Below the pieces are notes generated by a model, which saw nothing but the letters and a program-made list of their open reading frames with translations, had not been told where the DNA came from and ran no database searches. Positions 54,820-63,585 of a DNA stretch of 64,000 bases are shown piece after piece. The stretch's first letter is position 1. Each line of letters begins with the position of its first letter. A program made the position numbers and the translations under genes. Origin of the DNA: an uncultured Polaribacter sp. (GTDB lineage: Bacteria; Bacteroidota; Bacteroidia; Flavobacteriales; Flavobacteriaceae); the NCBI RefSeq assembly GCF_947495205.1, contig NZ_CANLXV010000007.1, positions 1 through 64,000 of the forward strand. The letters are read 5' to 3'.

Positions 54820-55449
54820 ATGAATATTATAGAAAGCCTAAATTGGCGATATGCAGTAAAAAAATTCGATGATAAAAAAGAGTTATCTGCAACACAAATA
54901 AACACTTTAAAAGAAGCCTTTAATTTAACGGCCACTTCTTATGGTTTACAACCTTTAAAATTAGTGGTTGTAAAAAATAAGGAAATTCAAGAAAAATTAT
55001 TACCAAATTCTTGGAACCAGCAACAAATTGTGCAAGCCTCTCACATTTTAGTAATCTGTGTAAAAGACAATTACACAACACAAGAAGTAGACGATTATTT
55101 TAATTTAACACAACAATTAAGAAACACTACAGATGAAATTATAAAACCATTTAAAACCTTTTTAACTGAAGAAATTGCTAAAAAAACACAAGAAGAATTA
55201 TTTCTTTGGAACAAAAATCAAGCTTATATTGCTTTAGGTAATTTAATGACAGTTTGTGCTACAGAACAAATAGATGCTTGCCCAATGGAAGGTTTTTCTC
55301 CAGAAAAATATGATGAAATTCTAGGATTAAAAAATCACAATTTAAAATCGGTTTTAGTAATGCCTGTTGGTTTTAGAGCTGCAGATGATTATATGAAAGA
55401 CCTAAAAAAAGTTAGAAAACCATTAACAGAAACAGTTATTGATTTCTAA
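54820..55449 (+). CDS. NAD(P)H-dependent nitroreductase family oxidoreductase
   Basis: A 209-residue FMN enzyme that reduces nitro compounds, quinones or similar. It begins NIIESLNWRYAVKKFDDKKEL, the FMN-phosphate-binding start of the NfsB group, continues with SYGLQPLKLVVVKN and VQASHILVICVK, and ends with AYIALGNLMTVCATEQIDACPMEGFSPEKYDEILGL, the usual helix with the Cys-Pro-Met-Glu-Gly dimer motif. The ATG at 54820 is chosen over TTG 54787, which precedes the promoter box. A terminator follows. Natural substrate unknown. Confidence 0.9.
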   Translation: MNIIESLNWRYAVKKFDDKKELSATQINTLKEAFNLTATSYGLQPLKLVVVKNKEIQEKLLPNSWNQQQIVQASHILVICVKDNYTTQEVDDYFNLTQQLRNTTDEIIKPFKTFLTEEIAKKTQEELFLWNKNQAYIALGNLMTVCATEQIDACPMEGFSPEKYDEILGLKNHNLKSVLVMPVGFRAADDYMKDLKKVRKPLTETVIDF

Positions 55450-55471
55450 AAAAAAGTATTTCACAAGAACA

Positions 55472-55518
55472 AAAACTCCTTTTACACGCACTTTCCTTTG
55501 CTTTTTAAAAGGAGTTTT
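55472..55518 (+). terminator. Terminator of the nitroreductase gene
   Basis: AAAACTCCTTTTA / TAAAAGGAGTTTT (55472-55484, 55506-55518) with a 21-base loop. Confidence 0.75.
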
Positions 55519-55544
55519 AACTTTTAAAAACGCTACGAAAAGCG

Positions 55545-55552
55545 TATTTTTG
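55545..55552 (+). promoter_or_regulatory. pepD promoter -7 box (TATTTTTG)
   Basis: TATTTTTG lies 25 bases before the ATG at 55578; the transcription start would be about 19 bases upstream of it. Confidence 0.55.
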
Positions 55553-55577
55553 AAAACAACATTTTTAAAATTTAATA

Positions 55578-57038
55578 ATGAGTTTAGCCGTTAGAAATCA
55601 AGAACCAAAAGAGGTTTGGAATATGTTTGCCAATTTAAACGCTGTACCACGTCCTTCTAAAAAGGAAGAGCGAGTAATACAGTTTATGATTGATTTTGCA
55701 AACCAATTAAATTTAGAAAATTTTGTAGATAAAGTAGGTAATGTAATTGTTAGAAAACCTGCCACAAAAGGTTTTGAAAACAGAAAAACGGTAGTTTTAC
55801 AAAGCCATTTAGACATGGTACATCAAAAAAACAATGCTACTGTTTTTGATTTTGATAAAGAAGGTATTCAAATGATTGTTGATGGTGATTGGATAAAAGC
55901 AGATGGTACAACTTTAGGCGCAGATAACGGTTTAGGCGTAGCCTCAATTATGGCTATTTTGGCATCAAAAACAATTGAACACCCTAATTTAGAAGCACTT
56001 TTTACGATTGATGAAGAAACAGGCATGACAGGTGCAATGGGTTTGGAAGCAGGTATTCTAAAAGGAGACATTCTGTTAAATTTAGATACAGAAGAAGATG
56101 ATGAAATTGGTATGGGATGTGCTGGTGGTATAGATATTACAGCTACTAGAGTCTATAAAGAAGAAGCCACACCTATAGCAGCAACTGGTTATAAAATCTT
56201 TGTAAAAGGTTTAAATGGAGGGCATTCTGGAATGGACATTATAAAAGGTTTAGGAAATGCCAATAAAATTATGAATCGTTTATTATTTGACGGTTTTACC
56301 AACTTTGGTTTAAGAATTAATGAAATTAATGGTGGTAGTTTGCGAAATGCAATTCCTAGAGAAAGCACTGCTACAGTTGTAGTTGATAAAATCTCTAAAG
56401 AAACTTTTCTTCTTGAAACGGCAACTTTAATAAAAACAATACAAGAAGAATTTAAAATACTAGAACCAAATTTATCAATTGAATTAAAAGAAATTAGTGC
56501 GCCAGAAAAAGTAATGGAATTGAGTGCACAAGAGGTTTTACTTAAATCTATTTATGCTGCTTTAAATGGTGTATATAGAATGAGTGCAACAATTAGTAAT
56601 TTGGTAGAAACCTCTAACAACATAGCTAGAATTATTGTAAAAAATGGTGCAATTAAAATTGGTTGTTTAACTCGTTCATCATCTGAAACCAATAAACTAG
56701 ACTTGGCAAACTCTTTAAGATCTAGTTTTGAACTGGCAGATTTCACAGTAGAATTCTCTGGAAACTATCCAGGTTGGCAACCTAATTTAGATTCAGAAAT
56801 TTTAAAGATCGCCGCAGAATTATATGAAAAACTATATGGCGAAAAAGCCAAAGTAGAAGCTTGTCATGCTGGTTTAGAATGTGGTATTTTAGGCCAAAAC
56901 TACCCAAAAATGGATATGATTTCTTTTGGCCCAACTATAAGAGGTGCCCATTCACCCGATGAACGCGCAAGTATATCATCTACCCAAAAATTTTGGAAAT
57001 TTCTTTTAGAAATTTTAAAAAACACACCAAAAAAATAG
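55578..57038 (+). CDS. pepD: Aminoacyl-histidine / cytosol nonspecific dipeptidase (M20C)
   Basis: PepD hydrolyses Xaa-His and other dipeptides with two zinc ions in the cytoplasm. The 486-residue protein has the M20 metal sites HLDMVHQ (H78, D80), TLGADNGLG (D116), DEETGMTGA (E146/E147) and the C-terminal GAHSPDERASI. The lid/dimerisation domain (about 205-395) includes GGHSGMDIIKGLGNANKIMNR. It is full length, ATG start, single gene with its own promoter. Confidence 0.95.
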   Translation: MSLAVRNQEPKEVWNMFANLNAVPRPSKKEERVIQFMIDFANQLNLENFVDKVGNVIVRKPATKGFENRKTVVLQSHLDMVHQKNNATVFDFDKEGIQMIVDGDWIKADGTTLGADNGLGVASIMAILASKTIEHPNLEALFTIDEETGMTGAMGLEAGILKGDILLNLDTEEDDEIGMGCAGGIDITATRVYKEEATPIAATGYKIFVKGLNGGHSGMDIIKGLGNANKIMNRLLFDGFTNFGLRINEINGGSLRNAIPRESTATVVVDKISKETFLLETATLIKTIQEEFKILEPNLSIELKEISAPEKVMELSAQEVLLKSIYAALNGVYRMSATISNLVETSNNIARIIVKNGAIKIGCLTRSSSETNKLDLANSLRSSFELADFTVEFSGNYPGWQPNLDSEILKIAAELYEKLYGEKAKVEACHAGLECGILGQNYPKMDMISFGPTIRGAHSPDERASISSTQKFWKFLLEILKNTPKK

Positions 57039-57229
57039 TTATAATTTCAAAATTTATGAGAATAAAATACTTATTTTTTTTCGATTAAAATTTGTGTAAA
57101 AAGACAAAAAAAATCAATATAAAACACTAAATTAAAGCTTGTTAAAAAAAAAATCTTTTGTTAACATCTTTCACTTTTTAAAGTCATAAAAAAATGTAAT
57201 TTTACATTTACAAAAACAGGAACATTTCT

Positions 57230-57994
57230 ATGGGTAAAATCATCGCAATTGCAAATCAAAAAGGTGGTGTTGGTAAAACAACAACTAGCGTAAATCTAGC
57301 AGCTTCTTTAGGTGTTTTAGAGAAAAAAATATTGCTTATAGATGCAGACCCACAGGCAAATGCCTCTTCTGGCTTAGGCATAGATGTAGAAACGGTAGAA
57401 AGTGGTACTTACAATGTTTTAGAACATACATTATCTGCAAAAGAAGCCATTATTAAAACAGACTCGCCAAACGTAGATATTATTCCAGCTCATATAGATT
57501 TAGTTGCTATAGAAATTGAATTGGTAGATAAACAAGAGCGAGAATACATGCTAAAAAAAGCATTAATAGAAGTTAAAGATTTATACGATTATATTATTAT
57601 TGATTGTGCCCCTTCTTTAGGTTTAATAACATTAAATTCTTTGGTGGCAGCAGATGCAGTTATAATACCTATACAATGTGAATATTTTGCTTTAGAAGGT
57701 TTAGGAAAACTTTTAAATACCATTAAAAGTGTACAAAAAATTCACAATGCAGATTTAGAAATTGAAGGATTACTTTTAACAATGTTCGATTCGCGTTTAC
57801 GCCTGTCTAATCAGGTTGTAGATGAAGTTAGAAAGCATTTTTCTAGTATGGTTTTTGATACAATTATTAGACGAAATACGCGTTTAGGTGAAGCACCTAG
57901 TTATGGTGAAAGTATAATTGCTTACGATGCAACTAGTAAAGGCGCTGTAAATTATTTAAATTTAGCACAAGAATTACTTAAAAAGAACGCGTAA
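57230..57994 (+). CDS. parA: Chromosome partitioning ATPase ParA
   Basis: ParA moves replication origins with ParB by ATP-driven nucleoid binding. The 254-residue protein has the deviant Walker A KGGVGKTT (11-18), the Walker B-like DYIIIDCAPSLGLIT near 122-136, and the family DPQANASSGLG. A weak -7-like box (TAATTTTA) lies about 25 bases before the ATG. Its stop overlaps the parB start by one base (TAATG), so the two are coupled. Confidence 0.96.
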   Translation: MGKIIAIANQKGGVGKTTTSVNLAASLGVLEKKILLIDADPQANASSGLGIDVETVESGTYNVLEHTLSAKEAIIKTDSPNVDIIPAHIDLVAIEIELVDKQEREYMLKKALIEVKDLYDYIIIDCAPSLGLITLNSLVAADAVIIPIQCEYFALEGLGKLLNTIKSVQKIHNADLEIEGLLLTMFDSRLRLSNQVVDEVRKHFSSMVFDTIIRRNTRLGEAPSYGESIIAYDATSKGAVNYLNLAQELLKKNA

Positions 57995-58878
57995 TGGCAA
58001 AAGCAACAAAAAAGCAAGCTTTAGGTAGAGGATTGTCTGCTTTACTAAAAGAATCTCCAAACATTAATTCTGCATCAGATAAAAATGCAGATAAAGTGGT
58101 AGGTAATATTATTGAAATTGAATTGGGTTTAATTGATGTAAATCCTTACCAACCTAGAACATATTTTGATGAAGAAGCCTTAAGAGAATTAGCAGGTTCC
58201 ATAAAAGAACTAGGCGTAATTCAGCCAATTACTGTTAGAAAATTAGCGGGTAATAAATTTCAGTTGGTCTCTGGAGAACGCAGATTTAGAGCTTCTAAAT
58301 TAATAGGCAATAAAACAGTACCAGCATACATTAGAATAGCTAACGACCAAGAAATGCTAGAAATGGCATTGGTAGAAAATATTCAAAGAAAAAATTTAGA
58401 TCCAATAGAAGTTGCCCTTTCTTACCAACGTTTAATTGATGAAATAAAACTTACGCAAGAAGAGCTAAGTACAAGAGTTGGTAAAAAACGTTCTACGGTA
58501 ACTAATTATTTAAGACTTTTAAAATTAGATCCTATTTTACAAACAGGCATGCGAGATGGCTTTATTTCTATGGGCCATGGTAGGGCAATGATTAATGTAG
58601 AAAACACGGAAGATCAACTCGCTATTTACGAGAAAATTTTAAGAGATAAATTATCTGTTAGGCAAACAGAAGATCTTGTAAAAAGCCTAAAAACAGGTAG
58701 TATTGCAAAGCCTAAAAAGAAAGCAATACCTGCTTTTGTAAAAAATAACACAAAAGAAATTAGCGCTTTTTTTGGTCACAAGGTAACAATTACTGCCACT
58801 AGCAATGGTAAGGGAAAAATATCTATTCCATTTCATTCTGAAGAAGATTTTAATCGCATAAAAAACTTACTAAAATAA
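57994..58878 (+). CDS. parB: Chromosome partitioning protein ParB
   Basis: ParB binds parS sites and spreads along DNA using CTP. The 294-residue protein has the GRGLSALL start, the box region LIDVNPYQPRTYFDEEALRELAGSIKELGVIQPITVR (46-82), the CTP-binding GERRFRAS near 93-100, ENIQRKNLDPIEVALSYQRL, the helix-turn-helix LTQEELSTRVGKKRSTVTNYLRLLKL (about 153-178), and a short C-terminal dimer domain. I found no parS-like 16-bp palindrome in the neighbourhood. Confidence 0.96.
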   Translation: MAKATKKQALGRGLSALLKESPNINSASDKNADKVVGNIIEIELGLIDVNPYQPRTYFDEEALRELAGSIKELGVIQPITVRKLAGNKFQLVSGERRFRASKLIGNKTVPAYIRIANDQEMLEMALVENIQRKNLDPIEVALSYQRLIDEIKLTQEELSTRVGKKRSTVTNYLRLLKLDPILQTGMRDGFISMGHGRAMINVENTEDQLAIYEKILRDKLSVRQTEDLVKSLKTGSIAKPKKKAIPAFVKNNTKEISAFFGHKVTITATSNGKGKISIPFHSEEDFNRIKNLLK

Positions 58879-58879
58879 G

Positions 58880-59461
58880 GTGCTTTTAAAAAAAATCATA
58901 TTCGTTTTAGTGTTATCTTTTTCTAGTTTAACAATTTTAGCCCAAAAAGATGCTGCAAAGGTTAAAATAAAAAAAAATGCATCATTACAGCAAGGTAAAT
59001 ACGAACCTTTAAAACCAACTAAGGCTGCATTTTATTCTGCCATATTTCCTGGAATGGGTCAAATTTATAATAAAAAATATTGGAAAGCTCCATTAGTTTG
59101 GGCTGCCTTAGCAGTACCTACTTATTATTATCAACTAAATAATAACGAATACAAAAGATTCAGGCGTGCTTACAGATTAAGAAGAACTGGTTTTCAAGAT
59201 GAGTTTACAGATAATTTTGGAAATGAAAGTGTTTCTTTAGAAACCTTAGAACGTGCACAACAACAATTAAGCGAAAATAGAGATTTATCTTTACTATCTG
59301 GTGTAATTGTTTACGTTTTACAAGTTTTAGAAGCCAGCGTAAATGCACACTTATTACAATTTAATACAGACGATAATTTAACAATTAGACCAACTATTGT
59401 GCAAGATCCAATTCAGTTTGATGCACCTAAAGTTGGTTTTACACTAAAATATACTTTTTAA
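58880..59461 (+). CDS. DUF5683 family membrane protein
   Basis: The 193-residue protein has a signal-like N-terminus (LLKKIIFVLVLSFSSLTILAQ), a central segment PTKAAFYSAIFPGMGQIYNKKYWKAPLVWAALAVPTYYYQLN with one or two membrane helices, then a helical region, and ends in a short FTLKYTF beta end, as in outer-membrane-associated proteins. Function unknown. It is always seen after parAB in Bacteroidota as far as I recall. The start is GTG, one base after the parB stop. Confidence 0.85.
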   Translation: MLLKKIIFVLVLSFSSLTILAQKDAAKVKIKKNASLQQGKYEPLKPTKAAFYSAIFPGMGQIYNKKYWKAPLVWAALAVPTYYYQLNNNEYKRFRRAYRLRRTGFQDEFTDNFGNESVSLETLERAQQQLSENRDLSLLSGVIVYVLQVLEASVNAHLLQFNTDDNLTIRPTIVQDPIQFDAPKVGFTLKYTF

Positions 59462-59463
59462 AA

Positions 59464-60165
59464 ATGAAAATTGCACTTTTAGGTTATGGAAGAATGGGTA
59501 AAGAAATTGAAAAAATTGCAGTTTCTAGAGGTCATGAAATAGTTATAAGAAAAGATGTAAACGATGTTATAGACATAAATATAGCAGATGTTGCCATAGA
59601 TTTTAGTGTACCAACTTCTGCGTTTGATAACATTACCAATTGCATAAAAAATAATGTTCCTGTAATTTCTGGAACCACAGGTTGGTTAGAAAAATATAAT
59701 GATGCTGTTGCTCTTTGTGAAAAAGAAAAAGGAGCGTTTATCTATGCATCCAACTTCAGCTTAGGGGTAAATATTTTCTTTGAACTGAACAAGCAGTTGG
59801 CAAAAATGATGCGTAATTTAGAAGATTACAACATTTCTTTGGAAGAGATTCATCACACCAAAAAATTAGACGCACCAAGTGGAACTGCAATTACTTTAGC
59901 GGAAGGAATTATAGAAAATTCAGCAAAAAAGAATTGGGATTTAGACGAAAAAACATCCGAAGAAAATATACCTATAGTAGCAAAAAGAATTCCTGAAGTT
60001 CCTGGTACGCACACAGTTTGGTACGACTCTAAGGTAGATTCTATAGAAATTAAACACACTGCACATAACAGACAAGGTTTTGCATTAGGAGCTGTGGTAG
60101 CTGCAGAATGGATTCTAGGAAAAACAGGCGTTTTTAATATGAAAGATGTGTTAAGTTTAAAATAA
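59464..60165 (+). CDS. dapB: 4-hydroxy-tetrahydrodipicolinate reductase
   Basis: DapB makes tetrahydrodipicolinate for lysine and peptidoglycan diaminopimelate, using NAD(P)H. The 233-residue protein has the Rossmann start ALLGYGRMGKEI (about 4-15), GTTGW (about 69-73), and the substrate signature EIHHTKKLDAPSGTA (about 138-152), ending with HTAHNRQGFALGAVVAAEWI. It begins 2 bases after the DUF5683 stop, so it is in the same operon. Confidence 0.95.
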   Translation: MKIALLGYGRMGKEIEKIAVSRGHEIVIRKDVNDVIDINIADVAIDFSVPTSAFDNITNCIKNNVPVISGTTGWLEKYNDAVALCEKEKGAFIYASNFSLGVNIFFELNKQLAKMMRNLEDYNISLEEIHHTKKLDAPSGTAITLAEGIIENSAKKNWDLDEKTSEENIPIVAKRIPEVPGTHTVWYDSKVDSIEIKHTAHNRQGFALGAVVAAEWILGKTGVFNMKDVLSLK

Positions 60166-60215
60166 ACTGTAACTTTTTTTATAAAAAAACACTAATTAAA
60201 TAATAAATTGACTTC

Positions 60216-60275
60216 TTGAGCGCAGTTTAACCATTTATTTTTAATTTTTAAATAATATTGCTTTACTGCGCTTAA
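60216..60275. repeat. Spaced inverted repeat between dapB and lepB
   Basis: AGCGCAGT (60219-60226) and ACTGCGCT (60265-60272) are complementary and spaced by 38 bases, with AT-rich inner pairing. No U-run follows. It would lie in the 5' leader of lepB or serve as an RNA-processing stem in the operon. Confidence 0.6.
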
Positions 60276-60297
60276 ACAGACATCAAAATAAAAAATT

Positions 60298-61998
60298 ATG
60301 ACATTTACAGAATGGTTTATCTTCTTTTTAATTGTACAGATAATTCACTTTTTAGGTACTTGGAAGTTGTATGTTAAAGCAGGTAGAAAAGCGTGGGAAG
60401 CAGCAATACCCGTTTATAACGGCATTGTATTAATGCAAATTATAAATAGACCAAAATGGTGGATTATTCTACTATTTATACCCATTGTAAACCTTTTAAT
60501 GTTTCCTGTAATTTGGATAGAAACCATAAGAACTTTTGGCTATTATAAAAAAATAGACTCTCTTTTAGTAATCTTAACTTTAGGCTTATATATTTTTTAC
60601 ATCAATTATAAAGAAGATGCTAAATACAATGCAGAAAGAAGTTTAAAACCGCGCTCTGAACTTGGGGAATGGGTTAGTTCTATTACTTTTGCTATTATAG
60701 CAGCAACGCTAGTGCATACTTATTTTATGCAACCTTTTACCATACCAACTTCTTCCCTAGAAAAATCGCTATTAATAGGAGACTATTTATTTGTTAGTAA
60801 ATTTCATTATGGCGCCAGAGTTCCTTCAACAGTAATTGCAGCACCAATGGTGCACGATTCTTTGCCTTTTACAGGAACAGCTTCCTATTTAAAAAAACCA
60901 CAATTACCGTACACAAGGTTACCAGGATTACAAAAAATAAAAAACAATGATATTGTTTGTTTTAATTGGCCTGCAGATTCTTTAGCAACCATGTGGGGCG
61001 ATAATTCTGGAAAATTCACTTACAAACCTGTTGACAAAAAAACAAATTATGTAAAACGTTGTGTGGGTATTGCAGGAGATTCTTTAGAAATTAAAAATGG
61101 TTATGTTTACATAAATGGTAAGAAAAATGAGTTGCCATACAGAGCTAAAATTCAATTTTATTACACCTATGAAGCTAAAAAACCTATAGATAGAAATAGT
61201 TTTCCAAAGTTTTTAATAGAAAAAGAAAGAACAGGTGTTTATAGAATTTCTAATGAATACTGGAACGATTCTAGAGTGCAAGATGCATTTAAACAAAGTG
61301 CAAATTTAACCAAAATTGGTGCTGACTCTTTGTATACAGAAGTAGCAGGTGGTGTTGCGCAAAATTTAGCAACTCGTTTAAAAATGGAAAACGTTGCGAA
61401 TAAAATAAATATTAATTTAACTGAGGAAGAAGTAATTCGTTTAAGAAAACAGCCAAACACAATTTCTGTAACTAAATTAAATTATGGTGCAGATAATGCT
61501 ATTTTTCCTCATATAGAAAGCAATCATTGGAGTCAAGATAATTTTGGCCCAATATACATACCAAAAGCAGGAGCTACCGTTAAATTAGACACAAAGTCTT
61601 TACCATATTACGAGCAAATTATTAAGAATTATGAAAATAATGATTTAACTTTTGTTGGTGATGATATTTATATTAATGGTGAAAAAGCAGATACCTACAC
61701 CTTTAAACAGGACTATTATTGGTTAATGGGTGATAACCGTCATAATTCTTTAGATGCACGTTATTGGGGTTATGTGCCTTTTGATCATGTTTTAGGAAAA
61801 CCTGTATTAATATGGTTTAGTTGGGATGCAAATGCAGGCTCTTTTGGCGAGAAAATAAAATCGATACGTTGGGATAGAATGTTTACTACTGTTGGTGGAG
61901 ACGGCGCACCAGTGTCCTATAGATATATAGCATTTGGTTTAATTGCCTTATATATTGGTTATAGCTTTTTAAAATCTAAAAAGAAAAAAACTAAATAA
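60298..61998 (+). CDS. lepB: Signal peptidase I, enlarged
   Basis: LepB removes signal peptides from exported proteins at the outer face of the inner membrane. The catalytic Ser153 is in FTIPTSSLEKSLLIGD and the Lys253 in NYVKRCVGIAGDSLEIKNGYVYING; the final GDNRHNSLDARYWGYVP is present. The first 110 residues hold about three membrane helices (DUF5684-like, ending LYIFYINYKEDAKYNAE), another helix precedes the Ser, and there is a long insertion (about 275-455) between the Lys and the last box; a C-terminal helix closes. At 566 residues it is much larger than E. coli LepB (324), as usual in Bacteroidota. Confidence 0.93.
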   Translation: MTFTEWFIFFLIVQIIHFLGTWKLYVKAGRKAWEAAIPVYNGIVLMQIINRPKWWIILLFIPIVNLLMFPVIWIETIRTFGYYKKIDSLLVILTLGLYIFYINYKEDAKYNAERSLKPRSELGEWVSSITFAIIAATLVHTYFMQPFTIPTSSLEKSLLIGDYLFVSKFHYGARVPSTVIAAPMVHDSLPFTGTASYLKKPQLPYTRLPGLQKIKNNDIVCFNWPADSLATMWGDNSGKFTYKPVDKKTNYVKRCVGIAGDSLEIKNGYVYINGKKNELPYRAKIQFYYTYEAKKPIDRNSFPKFLIEKERTGVYRISNEYWNDSRVQDAFKQSANLTKIGADSLYTEVAGGVAQNLATRLKMENVANKININLTEEEVIRLRKQPNTISVTKLNYGADNAIFPHIESNHWSQDNFGPIYIPKAGATVKLDTKSLPYYEQIIKNYENNDLTFVGDDIYINGEKADTYTFKQDYYWLMGDNRHNSLDARYWGYVPFDHVLGKPVLIWFSWDANAGSFGEKIKSIRWDRMFTTVGGDGAPVSYRYIAFGLIALYIGYSFLKSKKKKTK

Positions 61999-62022
61999 CT
62001 TTATTCTTTTTGAAACAACATC

Positions 62023-62619
62023 ATGGCGCTGTTTATACCCACGTACTTCTCTCCTATAATTCAATATCAAGAAATTATAAAATATAAGGATATTGTATTT
62101 GAAGTAGAAGATAATTTTCAGAAACAAAGCTATAGAAACCGTTGTTACATATACAATACAAATGGCAAACAACTATTAAACATACCTGTAAAACATCCAA
62201 AAAACTCGGATAGAAAAAAAACAAAAGATACACGCATAGAAAATGATGAAAATTGGCAAGATCAACATTTTAAGAGTTTAAAAACAGCCTACAGAAACTC
62301 TCCTTTTTTTGAGTTTTATGTAGACGATCTTTTACCAATTTTTGAAAAAAAATACACCTTTTTGCAAGATTTAAATATAGATACTTTTCTTTTTATAAAT
62401 GATGCTCTGCAATTGGATATTAACTTTAAAAAATCTAATACCTACATAACTAACAATAATGTATTGGATTTCAGAGACTTGGCCGACTCCAAAAACAAAC
62501 CAGAGATACAAGCCAAAAAATACATACAAATGTTTGACTTAAAGCATGGTTTTCTTCCAAATTTATCCATCTTAGATTTATTATTTATGGAAGGACCAAA
62601 TAGTACTTGTTTATTGTGA
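62023..62619 (+). CDS. WbqC-like family protein
   Basis: The 198-residue protein has the family pattern: FIPTYFSPIIQYQEIIKYKDIVFEVEDNFQKQSYRNRCYIYNTNGKQLLNIPVKH, the DENWQDQHFKSLKTAYRNSPFFEFY middle, and PNLSILDLLFMEGPNS at the end. WbqC proteins lie in O-antigen or sugar modification clusters, but their reaction is not settled. It follows lepB after 24 bases and ends the parAB-dapB-lepB run. Confidence 0.87.
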   Translation: MALFIPTYFSPIIQYQEIIKYKDIVFEVEDNFQKQSYRNRCYIYNTNGKQLLNIPVKHPKNSDRKKTKDTRIENDENWQDQHFKSLKTAYRNSPFFEFYVDDLLPIFEKKYTFLQDLNIDTFLFINDALQLDINFKKSNTYITNNNVLDFRDLADSKNKPEIQAKKYIQMFDLKHGFLPNLSILDLLFMEGPNSTCLL

Positions 62620-62636
62620 AATTATGATTAACTTTG
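62607..62636 (+). promoter_or_regulatory. Crp/Fnr regulator promoter, TTG-N19-TAACTTTG
   Basis: TTG (62607-62609) and TAACTTTG (62629-62636) are 19 bp apart. The start should be near 62643, giving a 35-base leader. The -33 element overlaps the end of the WbqC-like gene. Confidence 0.75.
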
Positions 62637-62677
62637 CCTAACCAAACTTTCCCCCATAAGAAATAAAAACATTTCTA

Positions 62678-63268
62678 ATGGAAAACTTATTACATTACTT
62701 AGATGCGTTTGAAACTATATCAGACGAATCAAAAAAAAAGTTGTTTAAACTAGCAAAACCTGTATCTTTCAAAAAAGGAGAGTTTTTAGGTAAGCTAGGA
62801 GAAAAGCACAAATTCATTTACATTTTAGATACGGGTATAGTGCGTTCTACTTTTATAAACAATAAAGGAAAAGAACAAACTAGGAATATCTTTATGGGCA
62901 ATAGAGCTGTAGGTGCTTTAGATGCATTGATTTTAGATAAGCCCGCAAAATTTAGTTACATCTGCTCTACAGACTGTACTCTTTTTGCCATACACTTTAA
63001 AAAGTTTAAAAAACTGGCCAAAAAAAACAACGCAATTGGGCATTTATATGCGAAAATTTTAGAGCTTGTATTTTTAGAGGTAGAATCTAAGGTCATTGAA
63101 CTATCTAACTTAAATTCTACAGAAAGGTATTTGAAATTAATTAAGCAAACACCTGAAATTGAAAATGCTGTAAAGCAATATCACATTGCTTCATTCTTAA
63201 ACATTACTCCTGTACAATTAAGCCGAATAAGACGTAGTTTAATAGAAAAATCTTCAACATTAGCCTAA
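62678..63268 (+). CDS. Crp/Fnr-family transcriptional regulator
   Basis: The 196-residue protein has an N-terminal cyclic-nucleotide-binding-like beta-roll (FKKGEFLGKLGEKHKFIYILDTGIVRSTFINNKGKEQTRNIF), a long dimer helix, and a C-terminal helix-turn-helix (YHIASFLNITPVQLSRIRRSL, about 164-184). It lacks the Cys set of Fnr, so it is not an iron-sulfur oxygen sensor; the Arg-Ser-type cAMP phosphate pocket is also not recognisable, so its ligand is unknown. It has its own promoter; a DUF6122 gene follows 17 bases later. Confidence 0.9.
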   Translation: MENLLHYLDAFETISDESKKKLFKLAKPVSFKKGEFLGKLGEKHKFIYILDTGIVRSTFINNKGKEQTRNIFMGNRAVGALDALILDKPAKFSYICSTDCTLFAIHFKKFKKLAKKNNAIGHLYAKILELVFLEVESKVIELSNLNSTERYLKLIKQTPEIENAVKQYHIASFLNITPVQLSRIRRSLIEKSSTLA

Positions 63269-63285
63269 TAAATAACTTTTAATAT

Positions 63286-63585
63286 TTGACTATACTACAT
63301 TATGGCTTGCATTTTATTGCACCTCTAGGAATTTCGTTACTATTTTTTAGAAAAAAATGGAAGATGGTATATTTGATATTTTTAGCCTCTATGTTAGTAG
63401 ATTTAGACCATTTACTGGCTACACCAATTTTTGTTGAAGAACGATGTAGTATAAATTTTCATCCGCTACATTCTTATATTGCTATTGGTTTTTATACGGC
63501 TGGCTTGTACTTTAAAAAAGTAAGAATACTTTGTATTGCACTGCTATTTCATATGTTTACAGACTATTTAGATTGTCTTTTATAA
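63286..63585 (+). CDS. DUF6122 family small membrane protein
   Basis: The 99-residue protein has three or four hydrophobic segments (HFIAPLGISLLFF, MVYLIFLASMLVDLDHLLATP, SYIAIGFYTAGLYF, ILCIALLFHMFTDYLDCLL) and several conserved His/Asp pairs (DLDHLL, HPLHSY, HMFTDYLD), reminiscent of membrane metal-dependent hydrolases of the YdjM type (inference). The start is TTG, 17 bases after the Crp gene. Its 3' end overlaps the convergent flippase-like gene by 22 bases. Confidence 0.8.
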   Translation: MTILHYGLHFIAPLGISLLFFRKKWKMVYLIFLASMLVDLDHLLATPIFVEERCSINFHPLHSYIAIGFYTAGLYFKKVRILCIALLFHMFTDYLDCLL

